DNA of 64,000 bases, from positions 114,992-178,991 of the forward strand of contig NZ_JBHSBI010000020.1 in the NCBI RefSeq assembly GCF_042650645.1, given 5' to 3'. The position numbers and the translations under genes were made by a program. Origin of the DNA: Nonomuraea purpurea (GTDB lineage: Bacteria > Actinomycetota > Actinomycetes > Streptosporangiales > Streptosporangiaceae). Position 1 is the stretch's first letter. Every line of letters begins with the position of its first letter. Of this stretch, positions 8,177-17,411 are shown piece by piece. The notes under the pieces were generated by a model, which had not been told where the DNA came from, did not search any database, and worked only from the letters and a program-made list of their open reading frames with translations.

Positions 8177-11100
8177 ATGAGCGCCGAAGACCTCCTCCTC
8201 AAGACCGGACGCTTCCTCCGCAGGGCCGTCACGAGCGACGACCTGCACACCCTCCACCTCAAAGGGGGCACGGAGGGCGACTTCTTCTACCGTGACCGCT
8301 GGAGTCACGACAAGGTGGTCCGTTCGACGCATGGCGTGAACTGCACGGGTTCGTGCTCGTGGAAGGTGTTTGTCAAGGACGGCATCATCACGTGGGAGAC
8401 GCAGCAGACCGACTACCCGAGCGTGGGCCCCGACCGTCCCGAGTACGAGCCGCGCGGCTGCCCGCGCGGGGCCGCGTTCTCCTGGTACACCTACTCGCCG
8501 ACCCGGATCCGCTATCCGTACGCCCGGCGTGTTCTGGCCGAGATGTACGCGGAGGCGAAGGAGCGGCTGGGCGACCCGGTGGCCGCCTGGGCCGAAGTCA
8601 CGACTGACCCGGAGAAAAGGGAGCGGTACCAGAGCGCCCGCGGCCGCGGCGGCCTCGTCCGCGTCCCCTGGAGCCTGGCCACCGAGATGATCGCCGCCGC
8701 CCACGTCCACACCATCATGACCTACGGCCCCGACCGCATCGCCGGCTTCTCCCCCATCCCCGCCATGTCGATGGTCTCCCAGGCCATCGGCTCCCGGTTC
8801 GTCTCGCTCATCGGCGGCGCGATGCTCTCCTTCTACGACTGGTACGCCGACCTGCCGATCGCCTCGCCCCAGGTGTTCGGCGACCAGACCGACGTGCCGG
8901 AGTCGGCGGACTGGTGGGACGCGGCGTACCTGATGATGTGGGGCGCGAACGTCCCGGTCACCCGTACCCCCGACGCCCACTGGATGACCGAGGCCCGTTA
9001 TCGGGGCCAGAAGGTCGTGGTGGTCGCGCCCGACTACAGTGACGCCGCCACGTTCGCCGACGAGTTCCTGGCCGTGCGTCCCGGCACGGACGGCGCGCTG
9101 GCCATGGCCATGGGGCACGTGCTGCTGAAGGAGTTCTTCGTCGAGCGACCGGCGCCCTACTTCACCGACTACGTCAAACGCTTCACCGACCTGCCCTTCC
9201 TCGTCCGGCTTGAGCGGCACGAGGACGCGTACGTGCCCGGTCGTTTCCTCACGGCCGCCGACCTGGGTTCGCGGGAGGATGCCGCCGCGTGGAAGACGGT
9301 CTTCGTCTCGGAGGAGAGCGGCGAGCCGGTGGTGCCGAACGGCTCGGTCGGCTTCCGCTGGGCCGAGTCCGGCGCGGGCCGCTGGAACCTGCGCCTGGAC
9401 ACCGACCCGAAGCTCACCCTGTACGGGGAGGAACCGGTGGAGGTGCTGCTGCCCCGCTTCGACGGCGGCCATTCGGTACGCAGGAGCGTCCCTGCACGAC
9501 GCGTCGGCGAGCACCTGGTCACCACGGTGTACGACCTGCTCCTGGCCCAGTACGGGGTGGCACGGCCACAACTCCCGGGAATCTGGCCCACCGGCTACGA
9601 CGACGCCGCGCAGCCGTACACGCCGGCCTGGCAGGAGCCCATCACGGGCGTGCCCGCGCAGCGCGCCATCAAGATCGTCAGAGAGTTCGCCAGAACGGCG
9701 GAGACGACCCGGGGCCGCTGCATGATCATCCTCGGGGCGGGCACCGCGCAGTGGTTCCACGGCGACGCGATGTACCGCGCCTTCCTGACGCTGCTCATCC
9801 TGACCGGCTGCCAGGGACGCAACGGCGGCGGCTGGGCCCACTACGTCGGCCAGGAGAAGTGCCGCCCGCAGACCGGCTGGGCGCTGCTGGCGGGCGCCCT
9901 CGACTGGTCGCGGCCGCCGCGCCAGGTTCCCGGCACGCCCTACTGGTACCTGCACACCGACCAGTGGCGCTACGAACGTTTCGACGCCGGCGAGCTGACC
10001 TCGCCGCTGGCCCCCGGCGCCTTCCGCGGAAAGCACACCGCCGACCTGGTCACCGAGGCCGTCGCCAGGGGCTGGATGCCGATGGCCCCGGCTTTCGACA
10101 GGAACCCGCTGGAGCTCGGCGAGGCCGACGACCCCATCGCCTACACCCGCGACGAGTTGCGCGCGGGCAGGCTCGCCTACGCGGCCCAGAACCCGGACGA
10201 CCCCCGCAACTGGCCCCGGGTGCTCACCCTGTGGCGCTCCAACCTGCTGGGCTCCTCGGCCAAGGGCAACGAGTACTTCCTGCACCACCTGCTGGGCGCC
10301 GCCGGGAACCTGTCCGAGGCCGACGAACGGGCCCCGAAGGGCAAGCTGGACCTCCTGCTGACCCTCGACTTCAGGATGACCTCATCGACGGTCTTCTCCG
10401 ACATCGTGCTGCCCGCCGCCACCTGGTACGAGAAGCACGACCTGTCGGCCACGGACATGCACCCGTTCGTGCACGCGTTCAACCCGGCGATCAATCCCCC
10501 GTGGCAGACGAAGACCGATTTCTCCGCCTTCCACGCGATCGCCCGCGCGTTCAGCGCGCTGGCCAAGAAGCACCTCGGCGTGCGCAGGGACGTGGTCGCC
10601 ACCGCCTACCAGCACGACACGCCCGGCGAGATCGCCCAGGCGGTCGAGCCCGTGCTCCAGGTGGTCGAACGCGACTACGGCGCGGTCGCCGACAAGCTGG
10701 CGGCGCTGGGCCCGCTGACGGAAACGCTGGGCCTCCAGGTCAAGGGCGTGACGTTCCTGCCGGACAAGGAGGTTGCCTGGCTCGGCCAGCGCTGCGGCCT
10801 GGTGCCGTGGGGCGTCGCCAAGGGCCGTCCTGAGCTGGACACCGACGCCAAGGCGTGCGAGGCGATCCTGGCCCTGTCGGGGGTGAGCAACGGCAGGCTG
10901 GCCGCGCAGGGTTTCCGGCAGCTGGCCCACCGCACGGGCGCGGACTTCGACGAGCTGATCAACGAGGACCACCGGATCGTCTTCTCCGACACCCAGGCCA
11001 GGCCGGTCCAGGTCGCCGCGAGCCCCGAGTGGTCGGGCAAGGAGGCGCACGACCGCCGCTACTCGCCGTTCACGGTCAACGTCGAGCAGGGCAAGCCGTG

Positions 11101-11671
11101 GCACACGCTCACCGGGCGCATGCACTTCTTCCTCGACCACGACTGGATGCACGAGTACGGCGAGGCGCTCCCGATCTACCGTCCGCCGCTCGACCTGGCC
11201 ACGCTGGACGGCCAGAGCGGCGCCCTGCGCTTCCTGACCCCGCACAGCAAGTGGTCGATCCACTCCGAGTTCCAGGACAACCTGCTCATGCTCGCGCTGT
11301 CGCGCGGCGGCCCGACGATCTGGATGTCGGTCGAGGACGCGGCCGAGCTCGGGGTGGCCGACAACGACTGGATCGAGGCGGTCAACCGCAACGGCGTGGT
11401 CGTGGCCAGGGCTGTCGTCTCCCACCGCATGCCGAAGGGCACCGTCTACATGCACCACGCCGAGGACCGCCTGATCAACGTGCCGAAGACCGAGGCGACC
11501 GGCCGCAGGGGCGGCATCCACAACGCCCTGACCAGGCTGCTCATCAAGCCCACGCACCTGATCGGCGCGCACGCCCAGCTCTCCTACGCCTTCAACTACT
11601 TCGGTCCCACGGGCAACCAGCGCGACGAGATCACCACCATCCGCCGCCGGTCCCAGGAGGTGACGTACTGA
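8177..11671 (+). CDS. narG: Respiratory nitrate reductase, alpha subunit
   Basis: A 1164-residue molybdopterin oxidoreductase, slightly shorter than the usual ~1230. The FS0 cluster ligands are present near the N-terminus (HGVNCTGSCSW and RGCPRG) and the molybdenum-ligand Asp lies in FYDWYADLP, followed by the family stretch QTDVPESADWWDAAYL. It reduces nitrate to nitrite on the cytoplasmic face, receiving electrons through NarH and NarI from menaquinol. The sequence has no Tat signal, as is normal for this subunit. Its stop codon overlaps the narH start (TGATG), the first of four such couplings in narGHJI and the following kinase gene. Confidence 0.97.
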   Translation: MSAEDLLLKTGRFLRRAVTSDDLHTLHLKGGTEGDFFYRDRWSHDKVVRSTHGVNCTGSCSWKVFVKDGIITWETQQTDYPSVGPDRPEYEPRGCPRGAAFSWYTYSPTRIRYPYARRVLAEMYAEAKERLGDPVAAWAEVTTDPEKRERYQSARGRGGLVRVPWSLATEMIAAAHVHTIMTYGPDRIAGFSPIPAMSMVSQAIGSRFVSLIGGAMLSFYDWYADLPIASPQVFGDQTDVPESADWWDAAYLMMWGANVPVTRTPDAHWMTEARYRGQKVVVVAPDYSDAATFADEFLAVRPGTDGALAMAMGHVLLKEFFVERPAPYFTDYVKRFTDLPFLVRLERHEDAYVPGRFLTAADLGSREDAAAWKTVFVSEESGEPVVPNGSVGFRWAESGAGRWNLRLDTDPKLTLYGEEPVEVLLPRFDGGHSVRRSVPARRVGEHLVTTVYDLLLAQYGVARPQLPGIWPTGYDDAAQPYTPAWQEPITGVPAQRAIKIVREFARTAETTRGRCMIILGAGTAQWFHGDAMYRAFLTLLILTGCQGRNGGGWAHYVGQEKCRPQTGWALLAGALDWSRPPRQVPGTPYWYLHTDQWRYERFDAGELTSPLAPGAFRGKHTADLVTEAVARGWMPMAPAFDRNPLELGEADDPIAYTRDELRAGRLAYAAQNPDDPRNWPRVLTLWRSNLLGSSAKGNEYFLHHLLGAAGNLSEADERAPKGKLDLLLTLDFRMTSSTVFSDIVLPAATWYEKHDLSATDMHPFVHAFNPAINPPWQTKTDFSAFHAIARAFSALAKKHLGVRRDVVATAYQHDTPGEIAQAVEPVLQVVERDYGAVADKLAALGPLTETLGLQVKGVTFLPDKEVAWLGQRCGLVPWGVAKGRPELDTDAKACEAILALSGVSNGRLAAQGFRQLAHRTGADFDELINEDHRIVFSDTQARPVQVAASPEWSGKEAHDRRYSPFTVNVEQGKPWHTLTGRMHFFLDHDWMHEYGEALPIYRPPLDLATLDGQSGALRFLTPHSKWSIHSEFQDNLLMLALSRGGPTIWMSVEDAAELGVADNDWIEAVNRNGVVVARAVVSHRMPKGTVYMHHAEDRLINVPKTEATGRRGGIHNALTRLLIKPTHLIGAHAQLSYAFNYFGPTGNQRDEITTIRRRSQEVTY

Positions 11672-13272
11672 TGCGGATCATGGCCCAGGTCGCCATGGTG
11701 ATGAACCTGGACAAGTGCATCGGCTGCCACACCTGCTCGGTCACCTGCAAGCAGACGTGGACGAACCGGCCGGGGGTCGAGTACGTCTGGTTCAACAACG
11801 TCGAGACCCGCCCCGGCCAGGGCTATCCGAGGCGCTATGAGGACCAGGACCGCTGGCGCGGCGGCTGGTCGCTCACCAGGTCGGGCAGGCTCAGGCCCAG
11901 GGCGGGCGGCCGGCTCCGCAGGCTCCTCGGCATCTTCGCCAATCCGGTCATGCCCTCCATCGGCGACTACTACGAGCCGTGGACCTACGACTACGAGAAC
12001 CTGACCAGAGCCCCGCTCTCCGACGACGTCCCCGTGGCGCCGCCCAGGTCGCTGATCAGCAACGAGCCCATGGAGATCCGCTGGAGCGCCAACTGGGACG
12101 ACGGCCTCGGCGGCGACCCCTCGCCCGACCCCGTTCTGGCCAAGGTGTCCGACGAGGTCAAGCTGGCCTTCGAGCAGGCGTTCCTGTTCTACCTGCCGCG
12201 CATCTGCGAGCACTGTCTCAACCCGTCGTGCGTGGCCTCGTGCCCGTCGGGCGCGCTGTACAAGCGGGCCGAGGACGGCATCGTGCTGGTGGACCAGGAC
12301 AGATGCCGTGGCTGGCGCATGTGCGTGACGGGTTGCCCGTACAAGAAGGTGTACTTCAATCACAAGACCGGCAAGGCCGAGAAGTGCACGTTCTGCTATC
12401 CGCGTGTCGAGGTGGGCCTGCCCACGGTCTGTTCGGAGACGTGCGTCGGGAGGTTGCGCTACCTCGGCGTCCTGCTGTACGACGCCGACCGCGTGGCCGA
12501 GGCCGCCTCGGTCCCGGACGAACGCGACCTGTACGAGGCGCAACTCGACCTCTTCGTCGACCCGGACGACCCGGCCGTCGCCACCGCGGGGCTCCATCCG
12601 GACTGGGTGGACGCGGCCCGCAGATCGCCCGTGTACGCCCTTATCAAGAAATATCGCATAGCGCTGCCGCTCCACCCCGAATACCGGACCCTCCCGATGG
12701 TCTGGTACGTCCCCCCGCTCTCCCCCGTCGTCGACGCCCTGTCCACCAGCGGCCACGACGGCGAGGACGCGGGCAACCTGTTCGCCGCCATCGACTCCCT
12801 GCGCATCCCCGTCGGTTACCTGGCCGAGCTGTTCACCGCGGGCGACCCGGCGCCCGTGACCACCGCGCTGCGCCGCCTGGCCGCGATGCGCTCGTACATG
12901 CGGGCCGTGAACCTGGGCGAGGAGCCGGTCCTGACGGACACGGACCTGGCCGAGGACGACGTCCGCGACCTCTACCGCCTGCTGGCCCTGGCCAGGTACG
13001 AGGAGCGCTACGTGATCCCCACCGCCTACGGCAACGTCCCGGGGGTCGTGGAGGAGGGCGGCTGCAGCCTCGACTACGACGGAGGGCCCGGCATGCAGGG
13101 GCCGTTCGGCGAGGCGTCCGGCAGGCCGGTCCCGGTCTCGATCGAGAGCTTCCACGGGCTGAAAGAGCGCCAGACCAGCGACGAGACCACCCGCGACCGG
13201 GTGAACCTCCTCAACTGGGACGGCCGAGGCACTCCCGCGGGGCTGTTCCCGCCCAAAAGAGGAAAGTCATGA
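11671..13272 (+). CDS. narH: Respiratory nitrate reductase, beta subunit
   Basis: A 533-residue iron-sulfur protein. It opens with MNLDKCIGCHTCSVTCK and has the further cysteine groups CEHCLNPSCVASCPSG, CRGWRMCVTGCPYKK and CTFCYPR. The Trp inside the CRGWRMC group marks the [3Fe-4S] cluster typical of NarH. It carries electrons from NarI heme to NarG. ATG 11671 is preceded by AGGAGG and overlaps the narG stop; the open frame continues far upstream inside narG in another register, which is a shadow. The stop overlaps the narJ start (ATGA). Confidence 0.97.
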   Translation: MRIMAQVAMVMNLDKCIGCHTCSVTCKQTWTNRPGVEYVWFNNVETRPGQGYPRRYEDQDRWRGGWSLTRSGRLRPRAGGRLRRLLGIFANPVMPSIGDYYEPWTYDYENLTRAPLSDDVPVAPPRSLISNEPMEIRWSANWDDGLGGDPSPDPVLAKVSDEVKLAFEQAFLFYLPRICEHCLNPSCVASCPSGALYKRAEDGIVLVDQDRCRGWRMCVTGCPYKKVYFNHKTGKAEKCTFCYPRVEVGLPTVCSETCVGRLRYLGVLLYDADRVAEAASVPDERDLYEAQLDLFVDPDDPAVATAGLHPDWVDAARRSPVYALIKKYRIALPLHPEYRTLPMVWYVPPLSPVVDALSTSGHDGEDAGNLFAAIDSLRIPVGYLAELFTAGDPAPVTTALRRLAAMRSYMRAVNLGEEPVLTDTDLAEDDVRDLYRLLALARYEERYVIPTAYGNVPGVVEEGGCSLDYDGGPGMQGPFGEASGRPVPVSIESFHGLKERQTSDETTRDRVNLLNWDGRGTPAGLFPPKRGKS

Positions 13273-13832
13273 ACGTCATGAACAAGGCCGTCATCTGGCA
13301 AGCCGCCGCGCACCTGCTCGCCTACCCCGACGAACGTTTCTGGCACCGCCTCCCGCTCATCGAGGAGGCCGCGGAGCCGCATTTCGGGACGTTCCTGCGA
13401 CTCGCGTCCGACCTCGGCCCCGGCGAGCTGGCCGCGCACTACGTGGAGACGTTCGACCTGCACCGCCGCTGCTGCCTCTACCTGACCTACTACACCGACG
13501 GCGACACCCGCCGCCGCGGCGAGTCGCTGGCCGCGCTGAAGGGCCGCTACCGGGCGGCCGGCTGGGAGCTGATGGACGACGAGCTGCCCGACTTCCTGCC
13601 GGTGATGCTGGAGTTCGCCGCCCTCGACCCCTCGGGCATGGCCCTGCTGCACGAGCACAGGGCGGGCCTGGAGCTGCTGCAGGCCGCCCTGACCGACCGC
13701 CGCTCGCCGTACGCGCACGTGATCGGCACACTGTGCGCGTCCCTGCCGCCGCTCGGCGCCGCGCAGCGGGCGGCGGTGCAGCGCCTGGCCGTCGCAGGCC
13801 CGCCCGCCGAGAGCGTCGGAGGCTATCGGTGA
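13269..13832 (+). CDS. narJ: Nitrate reductase assembly chaperone
   Basis: A 187-residue all-helical protein of the NarJ/TorD family, recognised by the stretch VETFDLHRRCCLYLTYYTDGDTR and by its place between narH and narI. NarJ binds the NarG apoprotein, helps molybdenum cofactor insertion and controls membrane attachment. The ATG at 13269 overlaps the narH stop by four bases; a second in-frame ATG nine bases on (13278) is an alternative. The end overlaps the narI GTG. Confidence 0.93.
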   Translation: MNVMNKAVIWQAAAHLLAYPDERFWHRLPLIEEAAEPHFGTFLRLASDLGPGELAAHYVETFDLHRRCCLYLTYYTDGDTRRRGESLAALKGRYRAAGWELMDDELPDFLPVMLEFAALDPSGMALLHEHRAGLELLQAALTDRRSPYAHVIGTLCASLPPLGAAQRAAVQRLAVAGPPAESVGGYR

Positions 13833-14560
13833 GCTGGAGCGAGGGCCTGCTCTGGACGGTCTCGCCGTACGTCGTCCTGGTGATCTTCGTGGGCGGCCTG
13901 ATCTGGCGCTACAGGTACGACCAGTTCGGCTGGACCACCCGCTCGTCCCAGCTCTACGAAAGCCGGCTGCTGCGCCTGGCCAGCCCGGTGTTCCACTACG
14001 GCCTGCTCTTCGTGATCATCGGTCACGTCACCGGCCTGCTCATCCCCGTGAGCTGGACCGACGCCATCGGCATCGGCAACGACGTCTACCACGCCAACGC
14101 GCTCGTCTGGGGCGGGCTCGCGGGCCTGGCCACCCTGGCGGCGCTGGTCCTGCTGATCTATCGCCGCCGCGTCAACGGCCCCGTGTTCACGGCGACCACG
14201 GCCAACGACAAGACGATGTACGCGGTACTGGCCGCAGCCATCGTCGCCGGCGTGGTGACGACGGTCGCGGGGTTCATGCCCAGCGAGGTCAGTTACCGCA
14301 CCACGGTCGCGCCCTGGTTCCGCGGCGTCTTCGTCCTCGCCCCGGACGTCGAGGCGATGGGGCAGGCGAGCGCCCTTTACAAGGTGCACACGCTGACCGG
14401 GATGGCGCTGATCGTACTTTTCCCGTTCAGCCGCCTGGTGCATGCGCTTTCCGCGCCGTTGGGCTATTTGTTCCGTCCTTACATCGTGTATCGGAGCCGT
14501 TCGGACAGCGCGCCGAGGCGCCCGGGACACGTCCGGTTGCGCCAGAATCGACCCTTGTGA
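13829..14560 (+). CDS. narI: Respiratory nitrate reductase, gamma (cytochrome b) subunit
   Basis: A 243-residue membrane protein with five predicted helices (about residues 5-25, 45-70, 85-110, 130-150, 185-205). His residues in HYGLLFVIIGH and in KVHTLTGM are in place to bind the two b hemes. It anchors NarGH and oxidises menaquinol. Start is GTG 13829, overlapping the narJ stop. The C-terminal tail after the last helix is basic. The stop overlaps the next gene's GTG, an unusual extension of this operon. Confidence 0.94.
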   Translation: MSWSEGLLWTVSPYVVLVIFVGGLIWRYRYDQFGWTTRSSQLYESRLLRLASPVFHYGLLFVIIGHVTGLLIPVSWTDAIGIGNDVYHANALVWGGLAGLATLAALVLLIYRRRVNGPVFTATTANDKTMYAVLAAAIVAGVVTTVAGFMPSEVSYRTTVAPWFRGVFVLAPDVEAMGQASALYKVHTLTGMALIVLFPFSRLVHALSAPLGYLFRPYIVYRSRSDSAPRRPGHVRLRQNRPL

Positions 14561-15177
14561 AGCACGGGTACACCAACAGCACGATCGGCGACGGCGCCCT
14601 GGTCGTGAAGTGCTACCAGGGCCCGGAGGCGGCCTTCCGGCTGAGCACGGAGAGCCGCTACCTGCGGCGGCTGCGCGGCCGGCTGCCCGTCCCCCGCGTC
14701 CACCAGGTCACCTCCACGAGCCTGACCACCCGCTTCGTCTCCGGCGCCCACGGCCAGGAGCTGCTCGACGAGGGCCGCGCGGTGGAGGTGCTCACGGAGT
14801 GCGGCCGGATCCTGGCGGGCATCCACCGGCTGGGGATCGTGCACGGCGACTACGGCCCGCAGAACATGCTGTTCGACCCGGCCACGTTCGAGGCGACCGC
14901 GATCCTCGACTGGGAGTGGGCGCACCCCGGCCGCCCGGTCGAGGACCTGGCCTGGTGCGAGTGGATCATCCGCAGCCACCATCCGGAGCACGTACCCCTG
15001 CTGCCGCACTTCTTCGCCGCCTACGACGGCCTCGTCCCCGAATGGGACGAACGCCAGGCCGCCATGGTGGCCCGCTGCCGCGACCTGATCGACTTCTGCG
15101 CCCGCTGGGAGCCGGGCGGGGGCGGCGAGAAACTCTGGCACGAACGCCTCGAAACCACCGCCGCCTGGGCGGAGTGA
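14557..15177 (+). CDS. Small phosphotransferase-fold kinase coupled to narI
   Basis: A 206-residue protein of the aminoglycoside phosphotransferase/protein-kinase-like superfamily. The catalytic loop reads HGDYGPQNMLFD (HxDxxxxN) and the metal-binding Asp is in AILDWEWAHPG. The N-lobe is compact, with a Lys in ALVVKCYQG as a probable ATP contact. GTG 14557 overlaps the narI stop (GTGA), so it is very likely translated from the nar transcript. Substrate unknown: small molecule or protein. It is not a known nitrate reductase component, which makes its coupling notable. Confidence 0.8.
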   Translation: MKHGYTNSTIGDGALVVKCYQGPEAAFRLSTESRYLRRLRGRLPVPRVHQVTSTSLTTRFVSGAHGQELLDEGRAVEVLTECGRILAGIHRLGIVHGDYGPQNMLFDPATFEATAILDWEWAHPGRPVEDLAWCEWIIRSHHPEHVPLLPHFFAAYDGLVPEWDERQAAMVARCRDLIDFCARWEPGGGGEKLWHERLETTAAWAE

Positions 15178-15246
15178 GCTCACGCACCAGCCGCCTTTGA
15201 CGGGTTCTGTCGGTGCCCTTTGCCCCGTTCAGGGCATGACCCACCC

Positions 15247-16041
15247 GTGATCCTCGTTCTCGGCGCGACGGGCTCCACCGGGCGGCGCGTGACGGAGTTG
15301 CTGCGGGCCGACGGCCATCCCGTCGTGGCCGCCTCAAGGAGCGGCGAGACCAGGTTCGACTGGTCCGACGCCGGCACGTGGCGGCCCGCGGTGGCCGGCG
15401 CGTCCGCCCTCTATCTCATGGCGCCCGACGGCACGGCGGTCGATCCCGCGTTCGTCTCCGTGGCGGTCGAGCAGGGCGTGCGGCGCATCGTGCTGCTGTC
15501 GAGCTCCGGCATCGAGACCATGGGCGACGGCCGCCTGCCGGCCGCGGAGCGCGCGGTCCGCGACAGCGGCGCCACGTGGACGATCCTGCGGCCGAGCTGG
15601 TTCGACCAGAACTTCGACGAAGGCTTCTTCTGGCCCGCGATCATGGCGGGCGAGGTGGTGATCCCGCTGGGCGACGTACGCCAGGCGTTCGTGGACGCGG
15701 GCGACGTCGCCGCCGTCGCCGCCGCGGCCCTCACGGAAGACGGCCACGCGGGGCGGACGTACGAGGTGACCGGCCCCGACACGCTGACGTTCGGCGAGGC
15801 CGTCGACCTCATCGGCGGGGAGATCGACCGCTGCGTGCGCTATCGCGGCGGCGACGAGGACTACATCGCGGCGCTGGGCTTCTCCGAGGAGGCGATCCGC
15901 GACGCCAAGGCGTTCGCCGCCCTGCGCGGCCTCGGCGACCAGCCGATCTCCGACGTGGTGTGCGAGGTGACGGGCCGCCCGCCCAAACCCTTCGCGATGT
16001 ACGTCCGCGAGGCCGCCGCCGCGGGCGCCTGGCGCCCCTGA
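15247..16041 (+). CDS. NmrA-like NAD(P)-binding oxidoreductase
   Basis: A 264-residue Rossmann protein beginning VILVLGATGSTGRRV, the GxxGxxG dinucleotide motif, followed by a short form of the NmrA/atypical SDR fold (ILRPSWFDQNFDEGF and EVTGPDTLTFGEAVDLI are typical). Members reduce NAD(P)H-dependent substrates or act as redox-sensing regulators. GTG 15247 was chosen because it puts the glycine motif at the usual distance from the N-terminus; a TTG at 15220 is less likely. Apparently a single-gene unit between two kinase-like genes. Confidence 0.82.
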   Translation: MILVLGATGSTGRRVTELLRADGHPVVAASRSGETRFDWSDAGTWRPAVAGASALYLMAPDGTAVDPAFVSVAVEQGVRRIVLLSSSGIETMGDGRLPAAERAVRDSGATWTILRPSWFDQNFDEGFFWPAIMAGEVVIPLGDVRQAFVDAGDVAAVAAAALTEDGHAGRTYEVTGPDTLTFGEAVDLIGGEIDRCVRYRGGDEDYIAALGFSEEAIRDAKAFAALRGLGDQPISDVVCEVTGRPPKPFAMYVREAAAAGAWRP

Positions 16042-16106
16042 GCCGACTTGCCTCGGCCACCTGCGGTCTCCCGCGCTACGCCCGCAAGCCTGGCGCCCCT
16101 GAGCCG
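16027..16106 (+). repeat. Pair of 19-bp direct repeats at the end of the NmrA-like gene
   Basis: GCCTGGCGCCCCTGAGCCG occurs at 16027-16045, spanning the stop codon, and again at 16088-16106 in the intergenic space, 61 bp apart from start to start. This looks like the trace of a small duplication. Confidence 0.85.
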
Positions 16107-16129
16107 GCCCGCCGGTTTGCCTTGACCGC

Positions 16130-16792
16130 CTATGCCCGCACCAGCGCCACCGCCGAGTCCAGCAGGCCGAGCTCTCGCACCGTCATCGTCTGGTCCGCGC
16201 CGCGCCGCCGTCTGGCCTGCTCCAGTCCGTCGCCGCAGTCGATGGCCGCGCCGAGCCCCGCCAGCAGCGCCCCGAGCACCAGCCGTGCGGGGGCGGCCAG
16301 GTCGCTCTCCTCGTCCACCGCCACCTGGGCGACGATCAGCGCCGACATGGCGCAGTCCTGCCCCGGCGGCCCCTCCCGGGAGTTGCACCAGTCGATCACC
16401 ATGGGCCCGTCCGGCGTCAGCAGCACGTTGTCCGGATGCAGGTCCAGATGCAGCACCCGGTCATGGGGGTCGCCGGAGGTCCTGGCCGGGATCTCGTGCA
16501 GCCGCAGGAGCAGCCGCGCCAGAATCTCGCCCGCCTCTTCTGGCGCGATCTCCCCTGCCATCAGGGCCCGTAACATCGTCGGGCCCGTCAGGCGCCGCAT
16601 CACCAGGTCGGTGGGCCGCTCGGCCCCCGGATAGACCTCCGGCACCGGGTACCCGTGCGCGCCCACGTACTCCATCACCGCGATCTCGCGCCCGGCATCG
16701 ACCGGCAGGCGGTAGCGGCGCAGGACCCGGTCGTCGTCGATCGCGTACACGTCCGCGCTGCGCCCCGAGCCCAGCAGTTCCCCGAGCCTCAT
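16130..16792 (-). CDS. Phosphotransferase-fold kinase (APH family)
   Basis: A 220-residue kinase-fold protein. It has a glycine-rich start (LGSGRSADVYAID), a basic strand RVLRRYRL, catalytic loop HLDLHPDNVLL and metal-binding Asp in MVIDWCN, all expected of an active aminoglycoside phosphotransferase-like enzyme; substrate unknown. ATG 16792 gives the normal family start, while the frame continues upstream to a TTG at 16801. It is the last gene of a minus-strand run that begins with the DUF1996 gene, 10 bp after the DUF305-like lipoprotein. Confidence 0.8.
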   Translation of the reverse strand: MRLGELLGSGRSADVYAIDDDRVLRRYRLPVDAGREIAVMEYVGAHGYPVPEVYPGAERPTDLVMRRLTGPTMLRALMAGEIAPEEAGEILARLLLRLHEIPARTSGDPHDRVLHLDLHPDNVLLTPDGPMVIDWCNSREGPPGQDCAMSALIVAQVAVDEESDLAAPARLVLGALLAGLGAAIDCGDGLEQARRRRGADQTMTVRELGLLDSAVALVRA

Positions 16793-16802
16793 GCCGCCCA
16801 AC

Positions 16803-17411
16803 CTATCCGGCGGCGACGCCGATCCCGTCGAGCGCCGCCAGCTCGGCGACGTGCGCGCGTTCCATCGCGGCGGCCAGTTCGCGCGCCGAGGACGCCCCGC
16901 CCGCGCTCTGCTCGCCCCGCGCCACGAGCACGAGCTGGTCCAGGTAGACGCGCAGCAGCGCGGAGAACCGCCGGTCGAAAGCGTCGTTTCTGAGCCCTTT
17001 CAGCGCTCGCAGGTCGGCGGCGGTCGGCATGCCGGGCATGTCGTGCGTGGCATGCGGGTTCTCGCCGCCGACGCGGGCCTCGGCGAGCAGGGCGCGAAGC
17101 CGGCCGCGTCCCGTCTGGTGTTTCCTGCCGATCCGGACGGCCAGGTCGGCGAGCGGCCGGCTGGCCGTGCGGCCGGGGGCGAGCTCCAGGAGCGGCAGCG
17201 CGCGGGTGTGCAGCGCCTCGGCGAGCTGCAACCACGCCACGTCGGTCCCGTTGAACCGCCCGCCCACGGCTGCGCCTGAGCCCGGCCGATGGTGCTCAGG
17301 GGCGGGGGCGGCGGCCGTACACCCGGAGACCAGGACGGCCACCAGCACGAACGCCACGAACCGCGGACCGGACACGGACGTCGTCAGGACGGACGCCCGT
17401 CGGCGCCGCAC
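16803..17411 (-). CDS. DUF305-like lipoprotein lacking the usual histidines
   Basis: A ~202-residue exported protein with a lipobox (LVSGC) after a hydrophobic signal. The mature part contains DMPGMPTAADLRALKGL and DAFDRRFSALLRVYL, which follow the DUF305 pattern (MxGMxT...FDxxFxxxMxxHH), and earlier LHTRALPLLELA resembles the first half of the same repeat. The HH pair normally present is replaced by YL, so a metal-binding role may be lost. Start GTG 17411 overlaps the end of DUF1996 by 28 bp; a GTG at 17375 would give a shorter signal peptide. Neighbouring DUF1996 suggests a joint surface function. Confidence 0.7.
   Translation of the reverse strand: MRRRRASVLTTSVSGPRFVAFVLVAVLVSGCTAAAPAPEHHRPGSGAAVGGRFNGTDVAWLQLAEALHTRALPLLELAPGRTASRPLADLAVRIGRKHQTGRGRLRALLAEARVGGENPHATHDMPGMPTAADLRALKGLRNDAFDRRFSALLRVYLDQLVLVARGEQSAGGASSARELAAAMERAHVAELAALDGIGVAAG

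Noticed and set aside
7997..10288. Long minus-strand frame opposite narG
   Set aside because: Low-complexity Gly/Val/Arg/His product with no family features, antisense to a certain gene.
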